Shown: positions 1 through 10,204 of the stretch, piece after piece
Layout of the letters: the number at the start of each line of letters is the position of its first letter
Numbering within the stretch: position 1 is the first letter of the stretch
Assembly: GCF_030053835.1 (NCBI RefSeq)
Contig: NZ_CP125655.1
Coordinates: 1,798,001-1,862,000, forward strand
Direction: 5' to 3'
DNA: 64,000 bases
Origin: Cellulomonas sp. ES6
Lineage (GTDB): Bacteria; Actinomycetota; Actinomycetes; Actinomycetales; Cellulomonadaceae
Made by a program: the position numbers and the translations under genes
The notes under the pieces: model-generated
Database searches by the model: none
The model's input: the letters and a program-made list of their open reading frames with translations, nothing else
Told to the model about the DNA's origin: nothing

Positions 1-337
1 CCACCTCGCGGATCGCGGGGTCGGCGAGGCCGCCCGACACGTCGTTCACGACGACGGCGCCCGCCGCCACGGCGGCCTCCGCGACCTCCGCCCGCGTCGT
101 GTCGACGCTGACGGGCACGCCGCGCCCCGTGAGCTCCCGCACGACGGGCAGCACGCGGTCGAGCTCCTCCGCGACCGGCACGCGGGCCGCGCCGGGACGG
201 GTCGACTCGCCGCCCACGTCCAGCAGGTCCGCGCCGTCGGCGACCAGCGCCAGGCCGTGCGCCACCGCGGCGTCCGGCGTGAACCAGCGCCCGCCGTCGG
301 AGAACGAGTCGGGCGTCACGTTCAGCACGCCCATCAC
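1..337 (-). CDS. folP: Dihydropteroate synthase, N-terminal part (cut by window edge)
   Basis: Makes 7,8-dihydropteroate from hydroxymethyl-dihydropterin diphosphate and p-aminobenzoate in folate synthesis (cytoplasm). Reading the minus strand gives VMGVLNVTPDSFSDGG, the family's first signature, then GADLLDVGGESTRPGA (pterin/phosphate-binding loop), then VVNDVSGGL, all in one frame that runs off the window edge; about 110 codons are visible. The start is uncertain: GTG at 337 directly precedes an ATG at 334, and no other in-frame ATG/GTG exists upstream before a stop. It follows folE by about 110 bp in the usual actinobacterial ftsH-folE-folP order, so folB and folK probably lie beyond the edge. 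Confidence 0.9.
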   Translation of the reverse strand, partial: MMGVLNVTPDSFSDGGRWFTPDAAVAHGLALVADGADLLDVGGESTRPGAARVPVAEELDRVLPVVRELTGRGVPVSVDTTRAEVAEAAVAAGAVVVNDVSGGLADPAIREV

Positions 338-449
338 GACCGCCCGGCCGGCCTGACCGGCGGCCGTCAGCGCGGGCGGGAGCGGCGAGGGGGACGCACG
401 TGGCCAGCCTAGGGGGTGCCGGACCCGTTGCCGTCGACGGCCGCGGGGC

Positions 450-1072
450 TCAGCGACCCAGCACGAGGCTCATCGCCTCGGCGCGCGTCGCCGGGTTCCG
501 CATCTGGCCGCGCACGGCCGACGTCACCGTGCGCGAGCCGGGCTTGCGGACCCCGCGCATCGACATGCACAGGTGCTCGCACTGCACGACCACGAGGACG
601 CCCCGGGGCTGGAGGACCTCCACGAGCGCGTCGGCGATCTCCCCGGTCATCCGCTCCTGCACCTGCGGCCGGCGGGCGTACACGTCGACCAGCCGGGCGA
701 GCTTGGACAGCCCGGTCACCCGGCCGGAGGCGCCCGGGATGTAGCCGATGTGGGCGACGCCGTGGAACGGGACGAGGTGGTGCTCGCACGTCGAGTACAC
801 CTCGATGTCCTTGACCAGGACCATCTCCTCGTGCCCGATGTCGAAGGTCGCGCTGAGCACGTCCTTCGGGTCCTGGCGCAGGCCCGCGAAGATCTCCTGG
901 TACGCCCGGGCGACGCGCGCCGGGGTGTCCCGCAGGCCGTCGCGGTCGGGGTCCTCCCCACCGCCAGCAGCAGCTCGCGGATCGCCGCCTCCGCGCGCGG
1001 GGCGTCGTACGGCGGCACCTCGCGCGGTGCCCGCCGGTCGTCGCCCGCGCGGGACCCGTCCGCGCCGGTCAC
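450..1072 (-). CDS. folE: GTP cyclohydrolase I, reading frame broken by one missing base
   Basis: Converts GTP to 7,8-dihydroneopterin triphosphate, the first step of folate synthesis. The N-terminal part starts at GTG 1072, 17 bp after ftsH, and reads as FolE up to [10 protein letters not shown]. The rest, from about [11 protein letters not shown] through the zinc/active-site motif CEHHLVPF and [11 protein letters not shown] to a stop at 450, lies in another frame. One extra base in the G run at about 956-959 (CCCC on the plus strand) restores a continuous family-like protein; the span of 623 nt plus one base equals 207 codons and a stop. The gene is important and otherwise undamaged, so a homopolymer sequencing error is the likeliest explanation, but a real null mutation cannot be excluded. 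Confidence 0.85.
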
Positions 1073-1088
1073 GGTCGCACCCGTCCCG

Positions 1089-3176
<2,088 letters not shown>

Positions 3177-3181
3177 GGGCA

Positions 3182-3202
3182 GACGGGGGCGTGCCCCCCG
3201 TC
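3182..3202 (-). promoter_or_regulatory. GC hairpin between Shine-Dalgarno and ftsH start
   Basis: A perfect 8-bp stem (GACGGGGG with CCCCCGTC) and 5-nt loop lies just 5 nt before the ftsH ATG. The nearest purine-rich Shine-Dalgarno-like sequence, GGAGGGA, is on the far side of the stem. Folding would bring that element close to the start codon or else block initiation. What is seen is the hairpin; a regulatory role is inference, and it could also be a weak terminator for hpt. Confidence 0.4.
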
Positions 3203-3314
3203 CCTCCGGTCGCAGGGGTGGAGGCTCCGAAGTTACACGGTGGATCTGACGCGGACGGCGCGTGTTCGCCCAGGGCGGGACTCCCGCCCCGGGCTCCGCG
3301 GCGCCCCGGCGCCG

Positions 3315-3869
3315 TCAGGACGCGTAGACGTGCGGCGCGAGCGTGCCGACGAACGGCAAGTTCCGGTACTTCTCCGCGTAGTCCAGGCCGTAGCCCACGA
3401 CGAACTCGTTCGGGATGTCGAACCCGACGTACCGGACGTCGACCTCGACCTTGGCGGCGTCGGGCTTGCGGAGCATCGTCGCGATCTCGACGGTGGCCGG
3501 GCCGCGGCTGCGCAGGTTCGCCAGCAGCCACGACAGCGTCAGGCCGGAGTCGATGATGTCCTCCACGACCAGCACGTGCCGGCCCGTGAGGTCCGCGTCG
3601 AGGTCCTTGAGGATGCGCACGACGCCGGAGGACTTGGTGCCCGACCCGTAGGACGACACCGCCATCCAGTCCATCGCCAGCGGGGTGCTGATGCGGCGGG
3701 CCAGGTCGGCCATCACCATGACGGCCCCCTTGAGCACGCCGACCAGCAGGATCTCCTGGCCGGCGTAGTCCGCGTCGATCTGCGCGGCGATCTCGTCCAG
3801 GCGGGCGCCGAGCTGCTCCTCGGTCAGGAGCACGCGCTCCAGGTCCGCGCCCATGTCGTCGGCGTTCAC
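3315..3869 (-). CDS. hpt: Hypoxanthine phosphoribosyltransferase
   Basis: Purine-salvage enzyme that joins hypoxanthine or guanine to PRPP. The PRPP-binding motif [14 protein letters not shown] (acidic pair followed by the loop) and the N-terminal [14 protein letters not shown] segment are clear; 184 aa is the normal family length. I chose GTG 3869 (product begins [13 protein letters not shown]) because its GTGA overlaps the tilS stop at 3866, implying translational coupling; ATG 3854 is the alternative. It lies directly upstream of ftsH with a gap of about 140 bp. Confidence 0.95.
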   Translation of the reverse strand: MNADDMGADLERVLLTEEQLGARLDEIAAQIDADYAGQEILLVGVLKGAVMVMADLARRISTPLAMDWMAVSSYGSGTKSSGVVRILKDLDADLTGRHVLVVEDIIDSGLTLSWLLANLRSRGPATVEIATMLRKPDAAKVEVDVRYVGFDIPNEFVVGYGLDYAEKYRNLPFVGTLAPHVYAS

Positions 3870-5040
3870 CGGTGCCGGTCTCCTCGCTGTGTCGCCTCGG
3901 CCGGCTCGCCGGCCCCGTCGGTGCCTCGCGCGCCGTCGTCGTCCCCGGGCTCGGCCGGGGGTGCGGCGCGCAGCGCAAGCCTGCCACACGTGCGGGAGGC
4001 CTCGACGCGCCCGGGCAGGTGCACCGGGCCCTGGCCGCGCCACGCGGTCACGAGCGCGTCGACGGCCCGGACGTGGGTGGCGGCCAGGGCGCCGGGCGGG
4101 GAGCCCGCCAGGACCGCGGCGGTGCGCAGGGCGCGGGCGCGCAGCGCGGCCGGGGCGGCGGCGAGGACGGCGACGTCGAGCACCACGGCGGGGTCGGGCA
4201 CGACGGCGGGGCCGGGCACCGCCGACCCGGCGTCGCGCCCGGCGCCGTCGCGCCCGGGGTCGTCGACGCCCGCCGCGCCCGCCCGCGCCCGGTCGAGCAG
4301 CGCCGCCGCGCGAGCGCGTCCAGCGCGTCGGCGTCCTCGCGCAGCAGCTCCGCCGAGCGCGCGAGCGCCGCCGCGACGCCGGGGCCGAGCTCGCGCTCCA
4401 GCACCGGCATGACGTGGGCCCGCACCCGGGACCGCCGGGGGTCGCCGGGCGCCGCGCCGGCGTTCGTGGGGTCGTGCCAGGGGTCGAGGCCGAGCGCCGC
4501 GCACGCCGCGACGGTCTGCGCCCGCGTCACGGCCAGCAGCGGCCGGCGCAGCAGCCCGCGCACGGGCGCCATCCCGGCGAGCGACCGCGCCCCGGAGCCG
4601 CGCGCCAGCCCGAGCAGCACGCCCTCGGCCTGGTCGTCCCGGGTGTGCCCGAGCAGGACGGCCGCCGCGCCGAGCCGCCCGGCCGCGGACTCCAGGGCGC
4701 CGGTGCGTGCCGCACGCGCGGCGGCCTCGGGGCCGCCGGGTCCGGTCACGTCGACCGCGACGACCTCCACCGGGTCGAGCCCCAGCCGCCGGCAGGCCGC
4801 GGCGGCGCGCGACGCGACGTCGGCGCTCCCGGGCTGGAGCCCGTGGTCGACCACCACGGCGCCCGCCCGCAGGCGCCCGCGCCCGCCCGCCGTCGCGACG
4901 AACGCGGTGGCCGCCGCCAGCGCGAGCGAGTCGGGGCCGCCGGAGCACGCGACGAGCACCCGCGCGCCGTCGGGCAGGTCCGCGACGGACGCGGCGACGG
5001 CCGACCGGGTGGCGGCGACCGCCGGGTGGGGGCCGGCCAC
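3866..5040 (-). CDS. tilS: tRNA(Ile)-lysidine synthase, reading frame broken by one missing base
   Basis: Ligates lysine to C34 of the CAU-anticodon tRNA-Ile, which makes it read AUA. The N-terminal PP-loop [17 protein letters not shown] and [10 protein letters not shown] are seen in the frame starting at GTG 5040. That frame loses its family character after [10 protein letters not shown] (about 4315); the C-terminal domain ([20 protein letters not shown] and following) continues in another frame to a stop at 3866 that overlaps the hpt start. The span of 1175 nt plus one base gives 391 codons and a stop, so a single base is missing around 4300-4315, in a CG-rich run. TilS is normally essential, so a sequencing error is more likely than a dead gene. 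Confidence 0.85.
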
Positions 5041-5041
5041 G

Positions 5042-6043
5042 TCAGCCGTGCACCCGCCGCACCCAGGCGGCGGGGTCCGCGATCTCCGCCGCCGTGGGGA
5101 GGGCCTGCGCGCCGGTCCACACGGCGTTCAGACCGTCGGTCCCGACGCTGCGGCGCACGGCCCGCACGAACGCGGCGCCGTCCCGGTACTGCGCGAGCTT
5201 GACGTCCATGCCGAGCAGCGCCCGCAGCACGCGGCGCATCGCGGCGGTGCCGGGTGCCCCCGAGCGGCGCGCCTCGAACCGGCGCCGGATCCGCCGCACG
5301 GACGGGACCGCGCCGCGCCCCGCCGCGTCCATCGTCACGTCGGCGTGGCCCTCGAGCAGCGCCATCACGGCACCGACCTCGTCGACGACGCCACGCTGCC
5401 GCGGATCGAGCAGGTCGAGCACCGACCTGCCGCCCCCGGCACGGTCGCGGGACGTCCCGGGCCGCCGGCGGGGCGGGCGCTCGTCGTCCTCGAGCAGCGC
5501 CGCCACCCGTGCCGCGAGGTGGTCCGTCAGCCAGGGCGCCGCGGCGAACTGGAGCGCGTGGGTCTGCTCGTGCAGCGTCACCCAGAGCCGGAAGTCCGCC
5601 GGGTCCAGCCGGAGCGCGCGCTCGACGGCCAGCACGTTCGGCGCGACGAGCAGCAGCGTCCCGGGCGGGTGCCACGGGTCGTACTGCCCGAGCACCGAGC
5701 CGGAGAGCAGGCCCAGCACGGCCGCGACCTGCCCGGCCCCGGCGGTCGCGCGGACGCCCTGGGCGGCGGGGACGCCGGCGCGCTCCGCCAGGGACCGCAG
5801 CGACCGGACGTTCGCCCGGGCCCACGACGCCCGGTCGACCACGCGCACGTCGTGCACGAGGTCCGCGGCCGGTGCCGCCGGGACGAGCCGCGTCAGGCGG
5901 GCGACGTGCGCGCCGGCCACGGGTGCGGCCGCCCGCAGCGCGGCGACGACGTCCTCGCGCTCGGCCCGCGTCGCCTCCGGCCCGGTCCGCACCGCGCGGG
6001 CGGCGAGCCGGGCGGCCAGGTCCCAGTCGACGGCGGGCTGCAC
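5042..6043 (-). CDS. DUF2342 zinc-dependent metalloprotease-like protein
   Basis: Belongs to an actinobacterial family sometimes labelled 'coenzyme F420 biosynthesis associated'; its biochemical role is unknown. About 333 aa. The clearest motif is [10 protein letters not shown] (HExxH, a presumed zinc site) mid-protein; later EGHADVTMD resembles the third-ligand region. The start is taken as GTG 6043 ([13 protein letters not shown]), the usual family N-terminus; longer frames would run into dacB. Its stop is 1 nt from the tilS start, so the two are probably cotranscribed. Confidence 0.8.
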   Translation of the reverse strand: MQPAVDWDLAARLAARAVRTGPEATRAEREDVVAALRAAAPVAGAHVARLTRLVPAAPAADLVHDVRVVDRASWARANVRSLRSLAERAGVPAAQGVRATAGAGQVAAVLGLLSGSVLGQYDPWHPPGTLLLVAPNVLAVERALRLDPADFRLWVTLHEQTHALQFAAAPWLTDHLAARVAALLEDDERPPRRRPGTSRDRAGGGRSVLDLLDPRQRGVVDEVGAVMALLEGHADVTMDAAGRGAVPSVRRIRRRFEARRSGAPGTAAMRRVLRALLGMDVKLAQYRDGAAFVRAVRRSVGTDGLNAVWTGAQALPTAAEIADPAAWVRRVHG

Positions 6044-6081
6044 CGCACCACGGTAACCACCCGCGGCGCCGGGCCGCGGGG

Positions 6082-7563
6082 TCATCCCCGGCAGCCGCAC
6101 CCCGCGAGCCCGTCGACGAAGCCGTCGAGCGCGGCGCGCGGCTGCTCCTGCCCGACCGCCCCGGTCCGGTCGGCCATGAGGACGAACAGCAGCAGGCGGC
6201 CGTCGGCGTCCAGCACCGTCCCGGCGAGCGACGTGACGTTCTTCAGGCTGCCCGTCTTCGCGCGGACGAGGCCCGTCGCGGCGCCGTCGGCGAACCGGTG
6301 GGTGAGCGTCCCGGTGAGGCCGCCGACCGGCATCCCGGTGCCCACCTCGCGCAGCTCGGGGTGGGCGGGGTCGATGACGAGCTCGAGCAGCCCGAGGAGC
6401 ATCCGGGGCGGCAGCGCGGAGCCCTCCGCGAGGCCGGACGCGTCCGCGAGCACCGCGCCGGACGTGTCCACGCCGAGCGCCGACGCAGTGCGGAGCACGG
6501 CCTTCGTGGCGCCCTCGAACGAGCCGGGCAGCCCGAGCTCGACGGCCACCATGCGCGCGACGACCTCGGTGATCGTGTTGTCCGACGTGTCGAGGAAGTA
6601 CTGCGCCACCTCGGCGACGGGGGCGGACTCGACCGTGCCGAGCACGTCACCGGTCGCGGAGGCGTCCACCCACGTCACGTCACCGGTGACCGTGATCCCG
6701 GCGTCGGCGAGCCGCTGCGCGAAGACGCGGCCGGCGTGCAGGGCCGGGTCCGGGTAGCGGGGCGGGTACTCGCCCTCGGACATCTTCGCGACGTCGACGG
6801 CCAGCGGGGCGACGGGCGCGACGTAGCCCATGGACACGTCCGCCTCGTCCCACCCCGGGGCGAGCTCCGGGCCGGAGAACAGCGTCGTGTCGAGCGCGAC
6901 CGTGGCGCTGTCCCGGCCGGCGAGGCGGAGCTTCGCAGCCACCTGGTCGGCCAGGTCGGCCAGCCCGGCGCGGCCGTTCACGGCGTCCGGGTCGCCCTTC
7001 CCGGCCGCGAGCATCATGTCGCCGCCGCCGGTCAGCACCACGAGGTCGCCCGGCCCCTGGCGCACGGTGGTGTCGAACGTGCGGTCCGGCCCGAGCTCGG
7101 TGAGGGCCGCGACGCCGGTGACCAGCTTGGCGGTCGAGGCGGGCGTGCGGGCCCCTCCCGGGCGGTGCTCGGCGAGCACCTCGCCCGTGAGCGCGTCCGC
7201 CACCACCGCGCCGACCGAGGGGCCGAGGCGCGGGTCGGAGGCGAGCCCGTCGAGCATGCCCTGCACGGTGGCCGACTCCGGCAGCGGGGCCGCCGCGTCC
7301 AGGTCCGCCAGCACCTGCGCGCCCGTGGCCGGCGCACCGGCCGCAGGCGCGGTCGGGAACGGGGCCGCGGGGGCGACCTCGGGGGCCAGCGTCACCACCC
7401 CGGGCACCACGTCGTACGCGTCGGCGGTGGCGTAGGCACCGCCCGCGATCAGCACCACGAGCGCCGCCGTGCCGACCGTCCTCCCCGCCCGTGCCACCGG
7501 CCCGTCCGCCTCCCGTCGACCACCGTCCGCGCCGCGGGTGGATCCCCGCCGTCCGTGCGTCAC
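6082..7563 (-). CDS. dacB: D-alanyl-D-alanine carboxypeptidase/endopeptidase (PBP4 type)
   Basis: Trims or cleaves D-Ala-D-Ala cross-links in peptidoglycan outside the membrane. The three penicillin-binding motifs are present: S-T-A-K in TPASTAKLVTG, S-D-N in LDTSDNTITE and K-T-G in VRAKTGSLKN. A basic N-terminus followed by a hydrophobic segment (TVGTAALVVLIAGGAYA) looks like a signal anchor. The start is set at GTG 7563 (VTHGRRGS), since a longer frame would enter the divergent ppa gene. It heads the minus-strand run dacB-DUF2342-tilS-hpt-ftsH, an arrangement shared by many actinobacteria. 493 aa, normal for the family. Confidence 0.92.
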   Translation of the reverse strand: MTHGRRGSTRGADGGRREADGPVARAGRTVGTAALVVLIAGGAYATADAYDVVPGVVTLAPEVAPAAPFPTAPAAGAPATGAQVLADLDAAAPLPESATVQGMLDGLASDPRLGPSVGAVVADALTGEVLAEHRPGGARTPASTAKLVTGVAALTELGPDRTFDTTVRQGPGDLVVLTGGGDMMLAAGKGDPDAVNGRAGLADLADQVAAKLRLAGRDSATVALDTTLFSGPELAPGWDEADVSMGYVAPVAPLAVDVAKMSEGEYPPRYPDPALHAGRVFAQRLADAGITVTGDVTWVDASATGDVLGTVESAPVAEVAQYFLDTSDNTITEVVARMVAVELGLPGSFEGATKAVLRTASALGVDTSGAVLADASGLAEGSALPPRMLLGLLELVIDPAHPELREVGTGMPVGGLTGTLTHRFADGAATGLVRAKTGSLKNVTSLAGTVLDADGRLLLFVLMADRTGAVGQEQPRAALDGFVDGLAGCGCRG

Positions 7564-7669
7564 ACTAGGGGACTGAAGTGCGACGGACCGCCACCTGGGA
7601 CCGTCGTCGTGATCAGCTGCCCGTCGCGGCCGGCCAGGGGGCCGGCCGGGCGGCGACGAAGGAGCGGGT

Positions 7670-8167
7670 GTGGAGTTCGACGTCACGATCGAGATCCCGA
7701 AGGGCCAGCGCAACAAGTACGAGGTGGACCACGCGACCGGCCGCATCCGGCTGGACCGCATGCTGTTCACCTCGACGCGCTACCCCGACGACTACGGCTT
7801 CATCGACGGCACGCTCGGCGAGGACGGGGACCCGCTCGACGCCCTCGTCCTGCTCGAGGAGCCGACCTTCCCCGGCTGCCTGATCCGCTGCCGCGCGCTC
7901 GGCATGTTCCGCATGCGCGACGAGGCGGGCGGCGACGACAAGGTGCTGTGCGTCCCGACGGGCGACCAGCGGGCCGCGTGGCGGCAGGACATCGACGACG
8001 TGTCCGACTTCCACCGCCTGGAGATCCAGCACTTCTTCGAGGTCTACAAGGACCTCGAGCCCGGCAAGTCCGTCGAGGGCGCCCACTGGGTCGGCCGCGC
8101 CGAGGCCGAGGCCGAGATCGAGCGCTCGCGCCAGCGGGCGATCGACGCGGGGTACGACCAGCACTGA
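7670..8167 (+). CDS. ppa: Inorganic pyrophosphatase (family I)
   Basis: Hydrolyses pyrophosphate to two phosphates, pulling biosynthetic reactions forward in the cytoplasm. 165 aa, the normal bacterial length. Metal-binding motifs are visible: [11 protein letters not shown] and the signature [10 protein letters not shown], with the later K and Y residues around [12 protein letters not shown]. It starts at GTG 7670 ([12 protein letters not shown]) and is divergent from dacB, as often seen in actinobacteria. A strong hairpin follows 9 nt after the stop. Confidence 0.96.
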   Translation: MEFDVTIEIPKGQRNKYEVDHATGRIRLDRMLFTSTRYPDDYGFIDGTLGEDGDPLDALVLLEEPTFPGCLIRCRALGMFRMRDEAGGDDKVLCVPTGDQRAAWRQDIDDVSDFHRLEIQHFFEVYKDLEPGKSVEGAHWVGRAEAEAEIERSRQRAIDAGYDQH

Positions 8168-8175
8168 GCAGGCGG

Positions 8176-8205
8176 GAGGCCCGGCACCCTGGGGTGCCGG
8201 GCCTC
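8176..8205. terminator. Bidirectional hairpin terminator after ppa
   Basis: A perfect 13-bp stem (GAGGCCCGGCACC / GGTGCCGGGCCTC) with a 4-nt loop lies between the convergent ppa and NlpC/P60 genes. It has no U-tract, as is common in very GC-rich actinobacteria. Confidence 0.8.
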
Positions 8206-8244
8206 AGCCGTGCGCGGGTCCCCGGCGCCCGGGGAGGCGGGACG

Positions 8245-9651
8245 TCAGGGGCGGCCGGCGTACGCCATCGACGACGCGTACCGCATCGGGGAGATCTGCA
8301 CGGTCTTGCCCGGGCGCGGGGCCTCGATGATCTGGCCGCCGCCGATGTACATGGCGACGTGGTAGATCGAGGACGCGTCGTTCGGGTCCGAGCCCCAGAA
8401 CACCAGGTCACCCGGCCGGAGCTGGTCGTACGAGATCTTCTTGACCTGCCGGTACTGGTCGCGCGACGTGCGGTTGAGGCTCACGCCGCCCGCGGCCCAG
8501 GCGCCCTGCGTGAGGCCGGAGCAGTCGTAGCCGCTCGGGCCGGTGCCGCCCCACTGGTAGGGCACGCCGAGCCGGGCCCGGGCCCAGGCGATCGCGGCCT
8601 CGGCGCCGGACGTGGTGCCGGCGGACGACCCGCCGCCGGCGGGCGGCGTCGCGGGCGTGCTCGGCTGGCTCGGCGTCGTGGGCCGGGTCGGGGTCGACGG
8701 GGCGCTCGGGTTCGCGGGCGTCGACGGCGTGCTGGGCGTCGACGGGGTGCTCGGGGTCGACGGCGTGCTCGGGGTCGACGGGGCGGCGGTGCCGCCGCCG
8801 GTACCCGCACCGTCCGTCCCGCCGCCGGTGCCGCCGGACGCCGGCGGGGCGCTCGGCTCCTCGGTGCGCTCGGCGCGCGCCGCGGCCTCCTCGCGCTCGC
8901 GGCGCTCCGCGTCGATCTGGTCCTGGCGCGCCTGCTCGACCTCGGCGCTGGTGTTGCGGGCCGCCGCGAGCTGCACGATGAGCGACTGCCGCTCGGTCTG
9001 CGCGGCGGCGACCTGCGTGTCGGCGTCCGTCTGCGCCTGCTCGGCGGCGTCGAGCGCCTGCTGCGCGTCGGCGGCGGCGGACTCCTGGGCGGCCTCGGCC
9101 TGCTCGGCAGCGCGCTGGAGGGTGTCGGCGACCTGCTGCGCGGCGAGGTAGGTCTGCACCGCCTGGTCGGCCTTGTCGCTGACGTGCGACAGCGCCTCGT
9201 TGCGGGACACGACGTCCTGGAACCCGTCGGCCGACAGCAGCGACTGCACGGTGTCCATCGACCCGCCGGACCGCGCGGCCTCGCGGGCGATCGCGACCAG
9301 CGTCGAGCGCGCCGAGGCGAACTGCTCGCGTGCCTGGTCGTACTGCTCGGCGGCGCGCGCGGCGTCCTGCTGGGCGGAGGCGAGGTCGGCCTGGGCCTGG
9401 GCGTAGGTCTCGCCGGCCTGCTGGACCGCGACCTGCGCGGCCTGCGCGCGGGTGCTGAGCTCGGCGAGCCGCACCTCCATGTCGGCGACGGCGCCCGCGG
9501 CGCTCGTCACGGCGCGCCGGGCGTCGCGCACGTCCTGGTCGCTGACGTCGGGGTCGGCGACCGCGGCACCGCCGGCGGGCAGGAGCAGCAGCGCCGCGGC
9601 GACCGCCGCGGTGGCGGCGCGGGCCAGCCGCACCCGTCCTGTCGTCCGCAC
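8245..9651 (-). CDS. NlpC/P60 peptidoglycan hydrolase, RipA-like
   Basis: A secreted cell-wall hydrolase that should cut D-Glu-mDAP-type peptide bonds, probably in daughter-cell separation. Starting at GTG 9651 (VRTTGRVRLARA) there is a signal peptide (ARAATAAVAAALLLLPAGGAAVA), then a long Ala/Gln-rich coiled coil (about residues 35-245), a Pro/Ser/Thr linker with repeated TPS triplets, and the C-terminal NlpC/P60 domain: GVPYQWGG, catalytic Cys in YDCSGLTQ, His in IYHVAMYIG. 468 aa. This coiled-coil plus NlpC/P60 architecture matches mycobacterial RipA/corynebacterial Cgl-type hydrolases. A candidate MtrA operator lies upstream. Confidence 0.92.
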   Translation of the reverse strand: MRTTGRVRLARAATAAVAAALLLLPAGGAAVADPDVSDQDVRDARRAVTSAAGAVADMEVRLAELSTRAQAAQVAVQQAGETYAQAQADLASAQQDAARAAEQYDQAREQFASARSTLVAIAREAARSGGSMDTVQSLLSADGFQDVVSRNEALSHVSDKADQAVQTYLAAQQVADTLQRAAEQAEAAQESAAADAQQALDAAEQAQTDADTQVAAAQTERQSLIVQLAAARNTSAEVEQARQDQIDAERREREEAAARAERTEEPSAPPASGGTGGGTDGAGTGGGTAAPSTPSTPSTPSTPSTPSTPSTPANPSAPSTPTRPTTPSQPSTPATPPAGGGSSAGTTSGAEAAIAWARARLGVPYQWGGTGPSGYDCSGLTQGAWAAGGVSLNRTSRDQYRQVKKISYDQLRPGDLVFWGSDPNDASSIYHVAMYIGGGQIIEAPRPGKTVQISPMRYASSMAYAGRP

Positions 9652-9753
9652 GTCGTCCGCCTCTCGTCGTCCACGCCTCCCGCGCCCCGGGAGGGCGGGT
9701 CCGATCCGGGGCGCCACCGTCCGGCGCGCCCCGCGGGAACGCTACCGGCTGGA

Positions 9754-9796
9754 TTCACAGAAGTGAACACCAGTCACACCGTTCACACGAGTCACA
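9754..9796 (-). promoter_or_regulatory. Candidate MtrA box array upstream of the RipA-like gene
   Basis: On the plus strand GTCACA (9773), TTCACA (9782) and GTCACA (9791) recur at exactly 9-bp spacing, with a further TTCACA at 9754. Direct 9-bp repeats of the GTCACAgcg type are the known recognition pattern of the MtrA response regulator in mycobacteria, where ripA is a target. The repeats are observed; the MtrA assignment is inference from gene context. Confidence 0.6.
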
Positions 9797-9931
9797 TCGG
9801 CGTGGTTCGGGACGAACCGGACACCCCGGGGGCACAATCACCCGCTCGGAGCACGCAGGCGCCTCACCAGCGGCATCACGGGACGGGCGGCGGCCCCGCC
9901 GCACGGCCCCCGCATCCACCACGCGGACGCC

Positions 9932-9950
9932 TGTCTCGGAGTGTGAGACA
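9932..9950 (+). promoter_or_regulatory. Inverted repeat upstream of the metY promoter
   Basis: TGTCTC, 7-nt spacer, GAGACA, ending 28 nt before the presumed -10 box of the metY leader. The size and position suit a dimeric repressor site, for example a TetR-type sulfur regulator, but the regulator is not identified here. Confidence 0.45.
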
Positions 9951-9978
9951 CCTGTTCCGCAGGCGCCCCGCCGCTCCG

Positions 9979-9984
9979 TACTGT
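9979..9984 (+). promoter_or_regulatory. -10 box of the metY leader transcript
   Basis: TACTGT ends 6 nt before the ATG at 9991, which is the spacing of leaderless actinobacterial promoters. Transcription would therefore start at or next to the leader ORF's ATG. Confidence 0.5.
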
Positions 9985-9990
9985 GGCGCC

Positions 9991-10014
9991 ATGTCCCGCC
10001 GAATGTGTCGCTGA
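9991..10014 (+). CDS. Seven-codon Met/Cys leader peptide MSRRMCR
   Basis: ATG to TGA encodes MSRRMCR. It sits right behind a -10 box, so it would be translated from a leaderless mRNA, and it lies about 190 nt upstream of metY. Cys-containing leaderless mini-ORFs are known cysteine-responsive attenuators before sulfur genes in mycobacteria. By analogy, stalling at the AUG-UGU codons when sulfur amino acids run low could control metY-metX. Function is inference; the ORF, its position and its composition are seen. Confidence 0.5.
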   Translation: MSRRMCR

Positions 10015-10204
10015 CCAGCGCACGCTCGGCTGTGCCCGCAGACCGGTCCACCGGCCCGCGGCCCCGGCTCCCCCGCTGACGCGACACCGACCGTCGCACC
10101 GGGGCAGCCGCACACCGGCACCCCCGGCCCGGACCCTCTCCTGGCACGACGCGCGTGCGCCGCCGTCCCCCGCCCCACCAGCCCACCCAGCCAGGAGCCC
10201 CGCC

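Larger units (their letters stand above)
9652..10204. other. Divergent 553-bp intergenic region, regulatory
   Basis: Lies between the RipA-like hydrolase (minus) and metY (plus). It holds a cluster of 9-bp repeats (9754-9796), an inverted repeat (9932-9950), a -10 box (9979-9984) and a 7-codon leader ORF (9991-10014). The remaining roughly 190 nt to metY is GC-rich and looks like a structured 5' leader; I could not resolve a specific attenuator fold or recognise a riboswitch. Confidence 0.7.

Noticed and set aside
9652..9753. A c-di-AMP (ydaO) riboswitch upstream of the NlpC/P60 gene
   Set aside because: Such riboswitches control related genes in actinobacteria, but I see none of the conserved segments; the 9-bp repeats point to a protein regulator.
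5254..10014. A long plus-strand frame opposite the DUF2342, dacB and NlpC/P60 genes
   Set aside because: The same shadow effect; it is low-complexity and crosses several real genes and a terminator.
10015..10204. A SAM riboswitch before metY
   Set aside because: The leader lacks recognisable SAM-I, SAM-II or SAM-IV core sequences; a leader peptide is the better candidate.
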